A stretch of 64,000 nt of DNA from Alcanivorax limicola (GCF_019931215.1 NZ_JAIOUB010000003.1:434001-498000); one strand, 5' to 3'. Shown: positions 27,560-36,891, counted from the stretch's first letter. Notes: generated by a model not told the origin, from the letters alone. A program made the numbers and translations.

Positions 27560-29539
27560 GTGAGTCAGGTCAGAGACGTGCTCCGCGACGGTGAGCGCTT
27601 TGCGGCGGCGATTCCCGGTTTCAGTGCCCGGGCACCGCAGCTGGATATGGCAGCAGCGGTAGAAAGCGCGCTCGCCGACCTCTCGACCCTGGTGGTAGAA
27701 GCGGAAACCGGCACCGGCAAGACGTTGGCCTACCTGGTGCCCGCGTTGCTGGCGGATGGCCCGACGATTGTGTCCACGGGCACCAAGAGTCTGCAAGACC
27801 AGTTGTTCTTCAAGGATCTGCCGGTGGTGGTCAAGGCGCTCGGCGTGCGCCGGCAGGTGGCACTATTGAAAGGCCGGGCAAATTATCTTTGCCCCTATCG
27901 GCTGGCGTTGCATCGTGAGGAGGCCCGCTTTCTGACGCGGGAAACGGCCGAGCAACTGCAGATCGTCAATCATTGGGCGCAACGCACACGCACCGGCGAT
28001 CTTGCTGAGTTGCAGGAGCTGCCCGAAGACGCCCCGGTCTGGCCCTGGGTGACCAGCACGACGGACAATTGCCTGGGTCAGGATTGCCCCAGCTACAGCG
28101 AATGCCCGTTGATGAAGGCGCGCCAGAGCGCCCAGGAAGCGGACCTGGTGGTGGTCAATCACCACCTTTTCTTTGCTGACGCGGCGCTCAAGGGCGAGGG
28201 CGTGTCGGATCTGCTGCCCAGCGCCAACGCGGTGATCTTCGATGAGGCGCATCAGTTGCCGGATGTGGCCGCCAGTTTCTTTGGTGAATCTGTCAGTGCG
28301 CGACAGATTACGGAATTGACCCGTGACCTGCTCAGCGAAGCGAGCCATACGGCCGCGGACTTGCAGTCGCTCAACAGCCTGTGTGCCGCCACAGACCGCT
28401 GTGTAGCGGATCTGCGTCTCGCCATGGGCGAAGAGGGGCGGCGTGCGCCCTGGAACGAGATAGCGAGCCTGCCGGCGGTCAACGAGGCGGTCAACGCGCT
28501 GCTGGCGCAACTGGAGGAACTGGACGGGGCGCTGGAACCGTTGCACAAGACCACCCGAGGCATGGACAGCTGCTGTCGCCGTGCCCGGGAGCTGCAAACC
28601 AGCCTGCGACGGCTGGTTGCCGCTGCGGATCCCCAGCAGGTTTACTGGTTCGAGAATTTCCGCCGGGCGTTCATGCTGCATGCGACACCGCTGACCGTGG
28701 CGGACGCCTTCGACGCCCATCGGGCCCGGCATCGCTGCGCCTGGATTTTTACCTCCGCGACGTTATCGGTGGCCGGTAATTTTCAGCATTTTACCGAGCG
28801 CCTCGGGCTCGGCCAGGCGACCACGCTGCGGCTGGAAAGCCCCTTCGATTTTCGCCGTCAGGCGGTGTTGTACGTGCCGGAAGACCTGCCGATGCCGGAT
28901 TCGCCCGATTATACGCGCGCTGTGGTGGATGCCATGCTGCCGGTTATCCGGGCGGCGGGTGGGCGAACCTTCTTTCTGTTTACCAGTCACAGAGCATTAC
29001 GCGAGGCGGCGCAGTTGTTGCGCTCGCGGCTGGATTTTCCGTTGCTGGTCCAGGGCGAGGCCGGTCGTCGCCAATTGCTGGAACAGTTTCGCAACCTGGG
29101 CAATGCGGTGTTGCTTGGCGCAGCCAGTTTCTGGGAAGGTATCGACGTGCGCGGCGATACGCTCAGCTGCGTCATTATCGACAAGCTGCCGTTCGGATCC
29201 CCCGGCGATCCGGTCGCTGCTGCGCGGATCGACAATATCCGCCAGCGCGGTGGCCAGCCGTTCCGTGATTTCCAGTTGCCGCAGGCGGTGCTGACACTGC
29301 GCCAGGGTGCAGGGCGTCTGATTCGCGACCCTTCGGACCGCGGGCTGCTGGTTGTGGCGGATCCGCGTATTGTCAGTCGCAGTTACGGGCGTCTTTTTCT
29401 CGACAGCCTGCCGGGCATGACCCGCACCCGAAAGCGGGAGGTGGTGGAACGTTTTTTTCGTATGCTGCAGGCAGAGGATGCGCAGCGGATGCAGAACCTG
29501 AAGGATGAAAAGCCCACACATGAAAATACTGGCAATTGA
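27560..29539 (+). CDS. yoaA: DinG/XPD-family ATP-dependent DNA helicase YoaA
   Basis: A superfamily 2 helicase with an iron-sulfur cluster; YoaA of E. coli works in repair of stalled replication forks. The 659-residue protein has Walker A ETGTGKTLAY (about 51-60), four cluster cysteines (NYLCPYRL, then CLGQDCPSYSEC), the DEAH box VIFDEAHQLPD, and the C-terminal motifs ASFWEGIDVRG and RQGAGRLIRDPSDRG. The start is GTG with AGGAG upstream. It overlaps tsaB by 20 bases. Assignment to YoaA rather than DinG rests on length and sequence feel. Confidence 0.88.
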   Translation: MSQVRDVLRDGERFAAAIPGFSARAPQLDMAAAVESALADLSTLVVEAETGTGKTLAYLVPALLADGPTIVSTGTKSLQDQLFFKDLPVVVKALGVRRQVALLKGRANYLCPYRLALHREEARFLTRETAEQLQIVNHWAQRTRTGDLAELQELPEDAPVWPWVTSTTDNCLGQDCPSYSECPLMKARQSAQEADLVVVNHHLFFADAALKGEGVSDLLPSANAVIFDEAHQLPDVAASFFGESVSARQITELTRDLLSEASHTAADLQSLNSLCAATDRCVADLRLAMGEEGRRAPWNEIASLPAVNEAVNALLAQLEELDGALEPLHKTTRGMDSCCRRARELQTSLRRLVAAADPQQVYWFENFRRAFMLHATPLTVADAFDAHRARHRCAWIFTSATLSVAGNFQHFTERLGLGQATTLRLESPFDFRRQAVLYVPEDLPMPDSPDYTRAVVDAMLPVIRAAGGRTFFLFTSHRALREAAQLLRSRLDFPLLVQGEAGRRQLLEQFRNLGNAVLLGAASFWEGIDVRGDTLSCVIIDKLPFGSPGDPVAAARIDNIRQRGGQPFRDFQLPQAVLTLRQGAGRLIRDPSDRGLLVVADPRIVSRSYGRLFLDSLPGMTRTRKREVVERFFRMLQAEDAQRMQNLKDEKPTHENTGN

Positions 29540-30206
29540 AACGGCGACAGAGACCTGTTCGGTCGCGCTACTGGACAACGGCCAAGTGCTGGAGCATTTC
29601 GAGCTGGCGGCACGCCGACAGACAGATCGGGTGTTGCCGATGGTGGCTGCGCTGCTGGCCGAGGCAGGCGTCAGCCGGGGGCAGCTGGATGGCATCGCTT
29701 TCGGGCAGGGGCCTGGCGCGTTTACCGGTGTGCGCATCGCTGTGGCCGTCACCCAGGGGCTGGCCTATGCACTGGATCGCCCGGTGCTCGGCGTGTCGAC
29801 CCTGGCGTCGGCGGCGCTGGCGGGCTTCGACCGTGGTCTGTCAGGCCCGGCACTGATTGCCTTCGATGCGCGCATGGGCGAGCTTTACCTGGGCGCTTAT
29901 GAGCGAGTGGGTGAACACAAACTGAAAACGTTGCTGGTTGATTGCCTGGCACATCCGACGGCGCTGCCGTCATTGCCGCAGAACCTGCGCAGCGGGGGTG
30001 GTTCGGGCGGCGTACATAAGGCCGCCCTGCAGGCGGCGGTGCCCACACTGACCGAGTGGGACGAGACGGTCTGCCCCCGTGCCGGGACTGTGGCGCGGCT
30101 GGCGTGGGCAGGACTGGCGGCGGGTGAGGGGGTGTCCGCGCAGAATGCGATGCCGGTGTACCTGCGTGACCGGGTTGTCCATGCGGCGCCAGGCGCGAAG
30201 AAATAA
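29520..30206 (+). CDS. tsaB: tRNA threonylcarbamoyladenosine biosynthesis protein TsaB
   Basis: TsaB forms a complex with TsaD and TsaE that installs t6A at position 37 of ANN-decoding tRNAs. The 228-residue ASKHA-fold protein begins MKILAIETATETCSVALL and has the motif GQGPGAFTGVRIAVAVTQGLAY. It starts inside the end of yoaA, as is usual for yoaA-tsaB pairs. ATG 29520 is chosen over 29505 because it matches the family start. Confidence 0.95.
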   Translation: MKILAIETATETCSVALLDNGQVLEHFELAARRQTDRVLPMVAALLAEAGVSRGQLDGIAFGQGPGAFTGVRIAVAVTQGLAYALDRPVLGVSTLASAALAGFDRGLSGPALIAFDARMGELYLGAYERVGEHKLKTLLVDCLAHPTALPSLPQNLRSGGGSGGVHKAALQAAVPTLTEWDETVCPRAGTVARLAWAGLAAGEGVSAQNAMPVYLRDRVVHAAPGAKK

Positions 30207-30219
30207 CGGGGGTAAGCAG

Positions 30220-30729
30220 ATGACGGACCAAAACTATTCTGACGCTGGGTTTGATTGTGGGTCTGACGGCGAGTCTGCCCATCACTGGGACTATCCGGCC
30301 CCGCACATCGTGTCGCTGGTGGTGGGGGAGGATGTCATTGATCGCATGGACCATGCCAATAACACCGCTTACGTGCAGTGGTTCGAACTTGCCGCCTGGA
30401 GCCACACCGAGGCGCTGGGCCTGGGGTGGGATGCTTATACACGCCTCAATCGGGGATTCGTCGCCCGCCACACTGAAGTTGATTATTTGCGGCCCGCGCT
30501 GAAGGGCGATGCGCTCAGGATTGCCACCTGGGTGGTGTTCAATGACCAGCGCCTGAGTATGGAGCGTCATTACCAGATCGTGCGCGACAGCGACGGCGCC
30601 ACACTGGCTCGTGGCAGCACCCAATGGGTTTGTGTGGCGCTGGATACCGGCAAGCCCCGGCGTATGCCACAGGAATTCATCGATATCTATCCCAGTGAGG
30701 ATATCCGGCGGGAGCGTGGTGCCGGATGA
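30220..30729 (+). CDS. Acyl-CoA thioesterase, 4HBT hotdog family
   Basis: A 169-residue hotdog-fold protein whose motif DRMDHANNTAYVQWFE matches the 4-hydroxybenzoyl-CoA thioesterase/YbgC pattern, with the Asp-His-Asn segment that holds the catalytic acid. The substrate is unknown; acyl-CoAs are likely. ATG 30220 is used because upstream in-frame codons lie inside tsaB in another frame. It overlaps uppP by ATGA and is probably in the yoaA-tsaB-uppP transcript. Confidence 0.85.
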   Translation: MTDQNYSDAGFDCGSDGESAHHWDYPAPHIVSLVVGEDVIDRMDHANNTAYVQWFELAAWSHTEALGLGWDAYTRLNRGFVARHTEVDYLRPALKGDALRIATWVVFNDQRLSMERHYQIVRDSDGATLARGSTQWVCVALDTGKPRRMPQEFIDIYPSEDIRRERGAG

Positions 30730-31523
30730 GTTGGCTGCAAACATTCGTCCTGGCGATTATCCAGGGCCTGACAGAATTTCTTCCTGTATCCAGTTCTGCC
30801 CACCTGATTCTGCCGTCGCAGCTGCTTGGCTGGGAAGACCAGGGGCTGGCCTTCGACGTCGCCGTGCATATCGGTACCTTGTTCGCCGTGATCTGGTATT
30901 ACCGCCACAAGCTGATGGATATGACGCGGGGAGCGCTCAGCGGTGCGCGTACTCGCACCATCAATCCTGATCTGCGGCTTGCCTTGCTGATTGCCTGGGC
31001 TACATTGCCGGCTGTAGTGGTCGGTTTTCTGGGCAAGGACCTGATTGCCGAACATACCCGCTCTGTTGCCGTGATCGCCTCCAGCACCCTGGTATTCGGT
31101 GTCCTGTTATGGGTGTCCGACGTGATCGGTCGCCGCGAGATGACATTGATGGGAATCGGCCTGGGGGTGGCGACGCTGGTGGGGCTGGCCCAGATGCTGG
31201 CGCTGATTCCGGGCACATCGCGCAGTGGCGTCACGATCACGGCAGCACTGTTGCTGGGGTTGCGTCGCGATGATGCGGCCAACCTGTCGTTTCTGATGTC
31301 CATTCCCCTGATTCTCGGCGCCATCGTGCTGATGAGCTTCGATCTGGCGCAGGCCGAGCAGATATTCACCCTGGCGCAGTTGCTGGTGGCCAGTGTGGTG
31401 GCCGGCGTGGTGGCGTACCTCACTATCGGCTTCTTTATCGCGCTCGTAACCCGGCTGGGTATGCTGCCATTCGTTATCTACCGTCTGGCTCTGGGGCTTC
31501 TGCTGGTGGCGTTTTTCCTGTGA
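30726..31523 (+). CDS. uppP: Undecaprenyl-diphosphatase UppP (BacA)
   Basis: An inner-membrane enzyme that dephosphorylates undecaprenyl diphosphate so the lipid carrier can be reused for peptidoglycan; overproduction gives bacitracin resistance in E. coli. The 265-residue polytopic protein has the signature QGLTEFLPVSSSAHL near its N-terminus (the glutamate-rich catalytic motif) and PGTSRSGVTITAALLLG in the middle. Both are diagnostic. Confidence 0.97.
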   Translation: MSWLQTFVLAIIQGLTEFLPVSSSAHLILPSQLLGWEDQGLAFDVAVHIGTLFAVIWYYRHKLMDMTRGALSGARTRTINPDLRLALLIAWATLPAVVVGFLGKDLIAEHTRSVAVIASSTLVFGVLLWVSDVIGRREMTLMGIGLGVATLVGLAQMLALIPGTSRSGVTITAALLLGLRRDDAANLSFLMSIPLILGAIVLMSFDLAQAEQIFTLAQLLVASVVAGVVAYLTIGFFIALVTRLGMLPFVIYRLALGLLLVAFFL

Positions 31524-31543
31524 CGAGCATCCTGTGACAAGCG
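31516..31543. repeat. 14-bp tandem repeat spanning the uppP stop and rsmJ start
   Basis: TCCTGTGACGAGCA (31516-31529) is followed by TCCTGTGACAAGCG (31530-31543), 12 of 14 identical. The first copy contains the uppP stop codon, and the second contains the GTG start of rsmJ, so the present rsmJ start may have been created by the duplication. Confidence 0.75.
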
Positions 31544-32343
31544 CTGCACAAGCAAGTGCCGGCGTGGCATTGCTGCCTGATGCGCCGGGCGCGCTGCCCG
31601 GCGTGCGCGTGACCAGTGAAGCCGCAGCCGCCGCAGCGGGGTTTGCGCTGGTGATGGGCTACCGTGATGGCATGCTCAGCCTGTGGCGCCCGGAAGGGCG
31701 TGAGAAGCCGCTGACGGTAGATTTCGGCGCGGGCCGCATGGGCTATCGCCTGGCCGCCGAACGGGCCCGCCACGAGCGTCTTGTGCGGGCTGCGGGCAAG
31801 GTGGGGATGCCGGGCAGCAAAAACGAGGCGGCGGAACAGCCATCGGCCTCTGTGGTGCAGAAAGGCTTGCTGGTGGACGCGACCGCCGGGCTGGGACGCG
31901 ACGCGGCGCTGTTGGCTGGCGCAGGCTGGGAGCTGATCCTGCTGGAGCGGCAGCCGTTGCTGCACGCCATGCTGGTGGATGCCTTGCGGCGGGACCCGGA
32001 GATGGCCCAGCGTATGCAGCCGCTGCAGGTCGACAGTCTGGATTGGATGCGGGAGCGCTTGCACAGCGGCCTGCCGCGCCCTGAGGTGATCTGCCTGGAC
32101 CCGATGTTTCCGGAGCGGGAAAAATCTGCCGCCATCAAGAAGGATCTGCTCTGGTTGCAGCAGCTGTGCGGCGTGGCGCCGGAGGCGGATGAGGCCGCCT
32201 TGCTGGCGGCGGCCCGCGCACTGGCTGGCAAGCGGGTGGTGGTCAAGCGCCCCTTGCGTGCGCCACCGCTGGCCGGCGTTTCTCCCTCTCATGCCCTGCC
32301 GGGAAAAACCGTACGCTTTGATATTTATCTGACGCTGCCCTGA
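31534..32343 (+). CDS. rsmJ: 16S rRNA (guanine-1516-N2)-methyltransferase
   Basis: RsmJ (YhiQ) methylates G1516 of 16S rRNA with S-adenosylmethionine. The 269-residue protein has the SAM motif VDATAGLGRDAALLAGAGW (about residues 112-130) and CLDPMFPEREKSAAIKKD, which is specific for this family. The GTG start lies in a duplicated segment and has only a weak ribosome-binding site, so the true start may be further downstream. It ends tail to tail with plsB. Confidence 0.92.
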   Translation: MTSAAQASAGVALLPDAPGALPGVRVTSEAAAAAAGFALVMGYRDGMLSLWRPEGREKPLTVDFGAGRMGYRLAAERARHERLVRAAGKVGMPGSKNEAAEQPSASVVQKGLLVDATAGLGRDAALLAGAGWELILLERQPLLHAMLVDALRRDPEMAQRMQPLQVDSLDWMRERLHSGLPRPEVICLDPMFPEREKSAAIKKDLLWLQQLCGVAPEADEAALLAAARALAGKRVVVKRPLRAPPLAGVSPSHALPGKTVRFDIYLTLP

Positions 32344-32372
32344 GACAGCGCCGCCATCAGGCTGCGCTGTCT
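32343..32372. terminator. Possible shared hairpin between rsmJ and plsB
   Basis: AGACAGCGC (32343-32351) and GCGCTGTCT (32364-32372) form a 9-bp inverted repeat that spans the rsmJ stop and the last plsB codons. There is no T run, so termination by this element is uncertain. Confidence 0.3.
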
Positions 32373-34849
32373 GTGCTGGCGTGCTGCGCTTCGCACAGTC
32401 GTGTCAGCCGCACGATGCCCTGGCGCAGGTCCGGGCTGAGAATCCGTCGCGCTTCATCATCCATGGCCTGCAGGCGTTCATCAAAGCGCAGCAACCCGTC
32501 TTCGCCCACTTGCACCAGTTCGTAAACCTGAAGCTGATGAATAAAGTTGCGCAGCACCGCACGATCGAAGAATTCCGGTGAATTGAATTCGTACAGCAAA
32601 GACAGACGTTGTGCGGTCAGGTGGGCCAGTTCTTCCAGCGCATCTGCTGTCAGTCTTGCGTCGCCATGCTGCACCAGAATGCGAATTGTCAGGTAATAGC
32701 GCTCCAGCGCCTGGGCAACCGTCTGGCCGAGATGGCTGAGCAGATCGGAGGCCATGGTATGCAATGCGGCGCCACAAACGGTGTCACCGTTGTCGTGCAC
32801 CAGCTGTTGGCTGGCGAGTACGCCGAGGATATTTTCAACTGCCGCATCAATCTCGGCGGTGCCCTGCCAGTGCAGAAAATACTCCGAGCGGAAGAACGGG
32901 TACAGCAGGCGCACCAGGCGCTTGAGGTGGCTGCGGGGAATATCCCGGCCATCCCCCAGCAACGAACACACCAGCCCCGGCAGGACGAACAGATGCAGGC
33001 TGTTGTTGCGGATGTAGGCCATCTGCAATGCGGTCACCTGATCGGTGCTGATCAGATCGCCCATGGCATGCTCGATGCGATGGATGAACTGGTTATCCAG
33101 CCCGTAACGGATGATGGATTCCGGGTCGGTATCCGCCGTGGTGGTCGCGCTGCTGTAGGGGGCCTGTTGCAGCAGGCGGATATACAGCGCCAGCTGTTGG
33201 CGCAGCTGCACCTCGTCCATGGTGTGTTTGGGGGTTGCCAGCAACGCCAGGCTGAGCAGATTGACCGGGTTGGCCACCGCCGCTGCATTGATACGGGTAA
33301 CGACCTCATTGCCGAGATGCTCGACGGCGCTTTTGATGTCTGCGGGCAGCGTGCCCTGGGCGGGTGCCTCGCGCCATGACGGCGCTTGCTGGTCCAGAAA
33401 ATCCTTCAGCAGCAACGGGTCCCCGAAATTCACGTGCACCTGACCGAAATGCTTGCGCAGCACGGACAGGGATTTCATAAAGCCGAAGATGCTTTCTTTT
33501 TTCTTCTGCTGGCCGTGCATTTCGCCAATATAGGTACTGCCTTCAATCAGCTTTTCGTAGCCGATATATACCGGCACCAGTGCCACCGGTTTGCTGTGGT
33601 CGCGGATGAAACTCTGCACCGTCATGGCAAGCATGCCGGGGCGGGGCTTGAGCATGCGGCCACTGCGGCTGCGGCCGCCTTCAACAAAATATTCCACGGA
33701 ATAGCCACGGGTGAGCATGGTGTGCACATACTCATTGAAGACAGTGGCGTAGAGCGGATTGCCCTTGAAGCTGCGGCGCATGAAGAAGGCGCCGCCCCGG
33801 CGCAGGATGGTGCCGACGACGGGCAGGTTCAGGTTGATGCCAGCGGCAATGTGCGGCGGCACCAGGCCGTTCTTGTACACCAGATAGGACAGCAACAGAT
33901 AGTCTGCATGACTGCGATGGCACGGTACGTAGATCAGTTCGTGGTCGCTGGCCACGCTGTGCAGCTTGTCGATGTTGTAGGCGCGCAAGCCGCTGTACAG
34001 ACGATTCCAGACCCACTCCAGCACCACTTCGAGAAAGCGGATCACGGTGTGGGAATAGTCGGAAGCAATTTCCATGGCGTAGCGCCGTGCTTTCGCCTCG
34101 TGCTTTTCATAGGGTTCGCCGGCTTCTGCGGCGCTGGCGGCGATGACCTCGCGTACCGGTCCGCTTTCCACCAGTGAGGTCACCAGGGTGCGACGGTGGG
34201 ACAGGTCGGGCCCGATCATGGCCTCGCGCTGACGGCGGAAGTGCACTCGCAGAATGCGTTGCGTCTTGCGCACCGTCATTGCCGTACTGTTGTGTTCGTC
34301 GACCAGCTGGCGCAGGGACATGGGCTGGCTGAAGTTCAGGTACAGCTGCCGCCCCTGAGTCAGGATGATGAAGAATTTCTTGATGAAGCCGGGGGGCGAC
34401 CAGTTATCGGCAAAGATGATCTTCCACAGGGAGTTCTCTTTCTCCGGTCGCCGACCCCAGAACAGGGTAACGGGGATCAACTGAACATCCTGCTCCGGAT
34501 GTTGCGCCAGATTCTCGATGACCTGTACGAGGCGTCGCGGCGTGTCGCTGATGCGCTCCCGGCCCACCATGCGCTGGCGACGGTAAAGCGGGTAATAGCG
34601 TCGGCGTAGCGTCTTGCCTTCCAGCGGCAGCGCGTCCAGCGGGCTGGGCAGTCCCAGACGGCGGGCCTCGCGATCCAGCAGCAGCATGTCGGCCAGAGAG
34701 GCGTCACGCAGCACGTACATCACGGGCCGAGTGGGATCCAGCGCCAGTTCGCTGATATCCCTGGGCAGACTGGTCGTCTGAGTGCACCAGGTCAGAAACA
34801 GGCGAGCGAGAAAAAAGAAGAGGCGGTCGAGACCAAACCAGAATGTCAT
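32357..34849 (-). CDS. plsB: Glycerol-3-phosphate 1-O-acyltransferase PlsB
   Basis: PlsB makes lysophosphatidic acid from glycerol 3-phosphate and acyl-ACP or acyl-CoA, the first step of phospholipid synthesis. The 830-residue protein matches the large PlsB form (about 800 residues). The acyltransferase block I HX4D motif is visible in VPCHRSHADYLLLSY with His311 and Asp316, followed by the GGAFFMRRSF, FVEGGRSRSGRM and PVYIGYEKL motifs. No clear ribosome-binding site precedes the ATG. Confidence 0.97.
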   Translation of the reverse strand: MTFWFGLDRLFFFLARLFLTWCTQTTSLPRDISELALDPTRPVMYVLRDASLADMLLLDREARRLGLPSPLDALPLEGKTLRRRYYPLYRRQRMVGRERISDTPRRLVQVIENLAQHPEQDVQLIPVTLFWGRRPEKENSLWKIIFADNWSPPGFIKKFFIILTQGRQLYLNFSQPMSLRQLVDEHNSTAMTVRKTQRILRVHFRRQREAMIGPDLSHRRTLVTSLVESGPVREVIAASAAEAGEPYEKHEAKARRYAMEIASDYSHTVIRFLEVVLEWVWNRLYSGLRAYNIDKLHSVASDHELIYVPCHRSHADYLLLSYLVYKNGLVPPHIAAGINLNLPVVGTILRRGGAFFMRRSFKGNPLYATVFNEYVHTMLTRGYSVEYFVEGGRSRSGRMLKPRPGMLAMTVQSFIRDHSKPVALVPVYIGYEKLIEGSTYIGEMHGQQKKKESIFGFMKSLSVLRKHFGQVHVNFGDPLLLKDFLDQQAPSWREAPAQGTLPADIKSAVEHLGNEVVTRINAAAVANPVNLLSLALLATPKHTMDEVQLRQQLALYIRLLQQAPYSSATTTADTDPESIIRYGLDNQFIHRIEHAMGDLISTDQVTALQMAYIRNNSLHLFVLPGLVCSLLGDGRDIPRSHLKRLVRLLYPFFRSEYFLHWQGTAEIDAAVENILGVLASQQLVHDNGDTVCGAALHTMASDLLSHLGQTVAQALERYYLTIRILVQHGDARLTADALEELAHLTAQRLSLLYEFNSPEFFDRAVLRNFIHQLQVYELVQVGEDGLLRFDERLQAMDDEARRILSPDLRQGIVRLTRLCEAQHASTDSAA

Positions 34850-34965
34850 AGTATTTGTCGAGATATGGCCTGAAAAGGTGACGAAAGTGTAAACAAACGA
34901 GAGCTTCCGGCATAGCGGCGGGATATTTCAGGGTGTAACGCTGTGTGTTGTCTCGCCTGTTTCTG

Positions 34966-34987
34966 TGACCGACTGGTCATGTATGAT
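34966..34987 (+). promoter_or_regulatory. TGACC-N4-GGTCA operator and -10 element of the quinone oxidoreductase gene
   Basis: The palindrome TGACC-GACT-GGTCA (34966-34979) lies just in front of a TATGAT -10 element (34982-34987), 28 bases upstream of the ATG. A TTTCTG 16 bases before the -10 is a poor -35. The GACC-N4-GGTC core is that of NemR-type TetR operators. The same palindrome occurs at 53920. Confidence 0.6.
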
Positions 34988-35014
34988 GCCCGCAAACCGA
35001 TAAGGGAGAACCTG

Positions 35015-36034
35015 ATGAGAGCGGTACTACTGGAGCGATTCGGGCTGGACGGGCTGCGCGAGATCCGGGATGCCCCGGAGGCGAGCGCGCCTGCGCCCGG
35101 CGAGGTGCGGGTACGATTGAGCGCCGCGTCGCTGAACTACCATGATCTGGCAACGGTGCTGGGCATGGCCAACCCGAAGATGGCGCTGCCCCAGGTGCCG
35201 TTGTCCGATGGCGCGGGGGTCGTGGAGGCTGTAGGCGAGGGCGTCACGTCCCTGCGTGAAGGCCAGCGGGTGACTACCAGCTTTTTTCCCGCCTGGCAGG
35301 CGGGCGCGCCGGGGCTGGCCAAGCTGCGCCAGGTGACCGGCGAAACCGTGCCGGGCGCCATGCAGGAGTATCTGGTGGCACCGGCCGCGGCTTTTGTACC
35401 GACACCGGCGCATCTCAGCGATATCGAGGCGGCCACGTTGCCTTGCGCGGCGCTGACGGCCTGGCGCGCTGTGGTGGAAGAGGGCCAGGTGCGCGCCGGC
35501 AGTCGTGTGCTGATTCAGGGCACCGGCGGCGTCAGCCTGTTTGCGCTGCAGTTTGCCCACATGCTGGGGGCTGAGACTGTGGTGATTTCCTCCTCTGACG
35601 AAAAACTGGCCCTGGCCGAGGCACTGGGCGCGGATCATCTGATCAACTACACGGCCCAGCCGCGCTGGGGCCGCGCCGTGCGCGAGGCGTGTGGCGGTGA
35701 GGGCGTGGACATGGTGGTGGAGGTGGGTGGCGCCGGCACGCTGCCGGAATCACTCAGTGCTGTCACGATCGGCGGCCATATCTCGATGATTGGTGTGCTG
35801 ACCGGCGTGGCCAGCATGGTGCCCACGGCGAAAATCATGGCCATGAATGTGACGGTGCGGGGTATCACGGTGGGGCATCGTGAGCAGTTCGAGGCCATGA
35901 ACCGGGCGATCACGTTGCAGGCGCTCAGGCCGGTGATCGGGCAGGTATTTGGTTTTTCCGAGCTGGGCAAGGCGCTGGCGACGATGCAGGCGGCGACGCA
36001 TACCGGCAAGTTGTGCATTGATTTCGACCGTTGA
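35015..36034 (+). CDS. NADPH:quinone oxidoreductase-like medium-chain dehydrogenase
   Basis: A zinc-independent member of the medium-chain dehydrogenase/reductase superfamily. The 339-residue protein has the N-terminal GroES-like domain (LSAASLNYHDLATVLG) and a Rossmann domain with VLIQGTGGVSLFALQFAH (about residues 166-183). The zinc ligands of alcohol dehydrogenases are missing. The electron acceptor and substrate cannot be told. ATG 35015 has AGGGAGA upstream. The promoter carries a TetR-type palindrome, so induction by an electrophile, quinone or acyl compound is plausible. Confidence 0.85.
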   Translation: MRAVLLERFGLDGLREIRDAPEASAPAPGEVRVRLSAASLNYHDLATVLGMANPKMALPQVPLSDGAGVVEAVGEGVTSLREGQRVTTSFFPAWQAGAPGLAKLRQVTGETVPGAMQEYLVAPAAAFVPTPAHLSDIEAATLPCAALTAWRAVVEEGQVRAGSRVLIQGTGGVSLFALQFAHMLGAETVVISSSDEKLALAEALGADHLINYTAQPRWGRAVREACGGEGVDMVVEVGGAGTLPESLSAVTIGGHISMIGVLTGVASMVPTAKIMAMNVTVRGITVGHREQFEAMNRAITLQALRPVIGQVFGFSELGKALATMQAATHTGKLCIDFDR

Positions 36035-36083
36035 TGCGGTTGCCGGGTGTGCAGGTTTGGCCACAGCGGTGTGCTGATGCGAT

Positions 36084-36108
36084 ACTCGGGGAGCAGACTT
36101 CGGGGCAG
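36084..36108. repeat. Imperfect 12-13 bp tandem repeat before the TIGR04219 gene
   Basis: ACTCGGGGAGCAG (36084-36096) is followed by ACTTCGGGGCAG (36097-36108). Short and with small gaps, so it may be chance, but it fits the pattern of spacer duplications in the window. Confidence 0.35.
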
Positions 36109-36147
36109 TAATGCCCAAAAGAAATCACAACAAGGCGAGGACATCGC

Positions 36148-36891
36148 ATGATGCGCAAGACACTTATGGCCGCTGGCCTGGTTGCCCTGGCACCTGCCGC
36201 GCAGAGCGCCCCCCTGATTGATGTCTATGCGGGAGCCTATACCTGGAATGCCAGTCTCTCCGGCACCATTGCCTCCGGCAACGACGATATCGATATGAAA
36301 GATGATCTGGGCTACGGGCGTGAGCGGCAGAACGTGCTGTATTTCGGGCTCGAGCATGTTGTGCCAATGGTGCCGAATGTGCGGCTCAAGCATATGGTGA
36401 TGTCAGACTCCTCACGGAACACCATCGAGCGCAGTTTCCAGTTTGGTGGCGGTACTTTCGTGATTACGGATGAGGTGCAATCGGAATTCGATCTGGACAT
36501 GACGGACCTCACGCTCTATTACACGCCGCTGGACAATGTGGTGAAGCTGGATGTGGGTCTGAATGTGCGCCGTGTGGACGCTGATTTCCGTATGCGCAGC
36601 GGCGGCGATGACGGGCGCGAGACGGCGAAGGAAACCTTCCCGATGCTGCATCTGGCGGCGCGCGGCAATCTGCCTTTCAGCGGCCTCTACGCCGGTGCCG
36701 AGATCAATGCCATTCGTTATGACGGCAGCCGTGTCGAGGACTACACCGTCAAGGCGGGTTGGGTCTCGGATTTCCTGCTCGGCGTCGAGCTGGGCTACAG
36801 CCAGTTCAATGTCGAACTGGACGATGTCAGCGGTCTGGATACCGATCTGGAATTCGGCGGGCCTTACCTGGCGCTCTCACTGACATTTTGA
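36148..36891 (+). CDS. Outer-membrane beta-barrel protein, TIGR04219 family
   Basis: A 247-residue precursor with a signal peptide (cut about residue 21, AAQSA). The mature part, LIDVYAGAYTWNASLSGTI..., and the C-terminal ALSLTF with terminal Phe indicate an outer-membrane barrel. Start and pattern, including the DIDMKDDLGYGRERQN segment, match the TIGR04219 family as I remember it. The function is unknown. An in-frame ATG directly follows the first, so either may be used. Confidence 0.8.
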   Translation: MMRKTLMAAGLVALAPAAQSAPLIDVYAGAYTWNASLSGTIASGNDDIDMKDDLGYGRERQNVLYFGLEHVVPMVPNVRLKHMVMSDSSRNTIERSFQFGGGTFVITDEVQSEFDLDMTDLTLYYTPLDNVVKLDVGLNVRRVDADFRMRSGGDDGRETAKETFPMLHLAARGNLPFSGLYAGAEINAIRYDGSRVEDYTVKAGWVSDFLLGVELGYSQFNVELDDVSGLDTDLEFGGPYLALSLTF

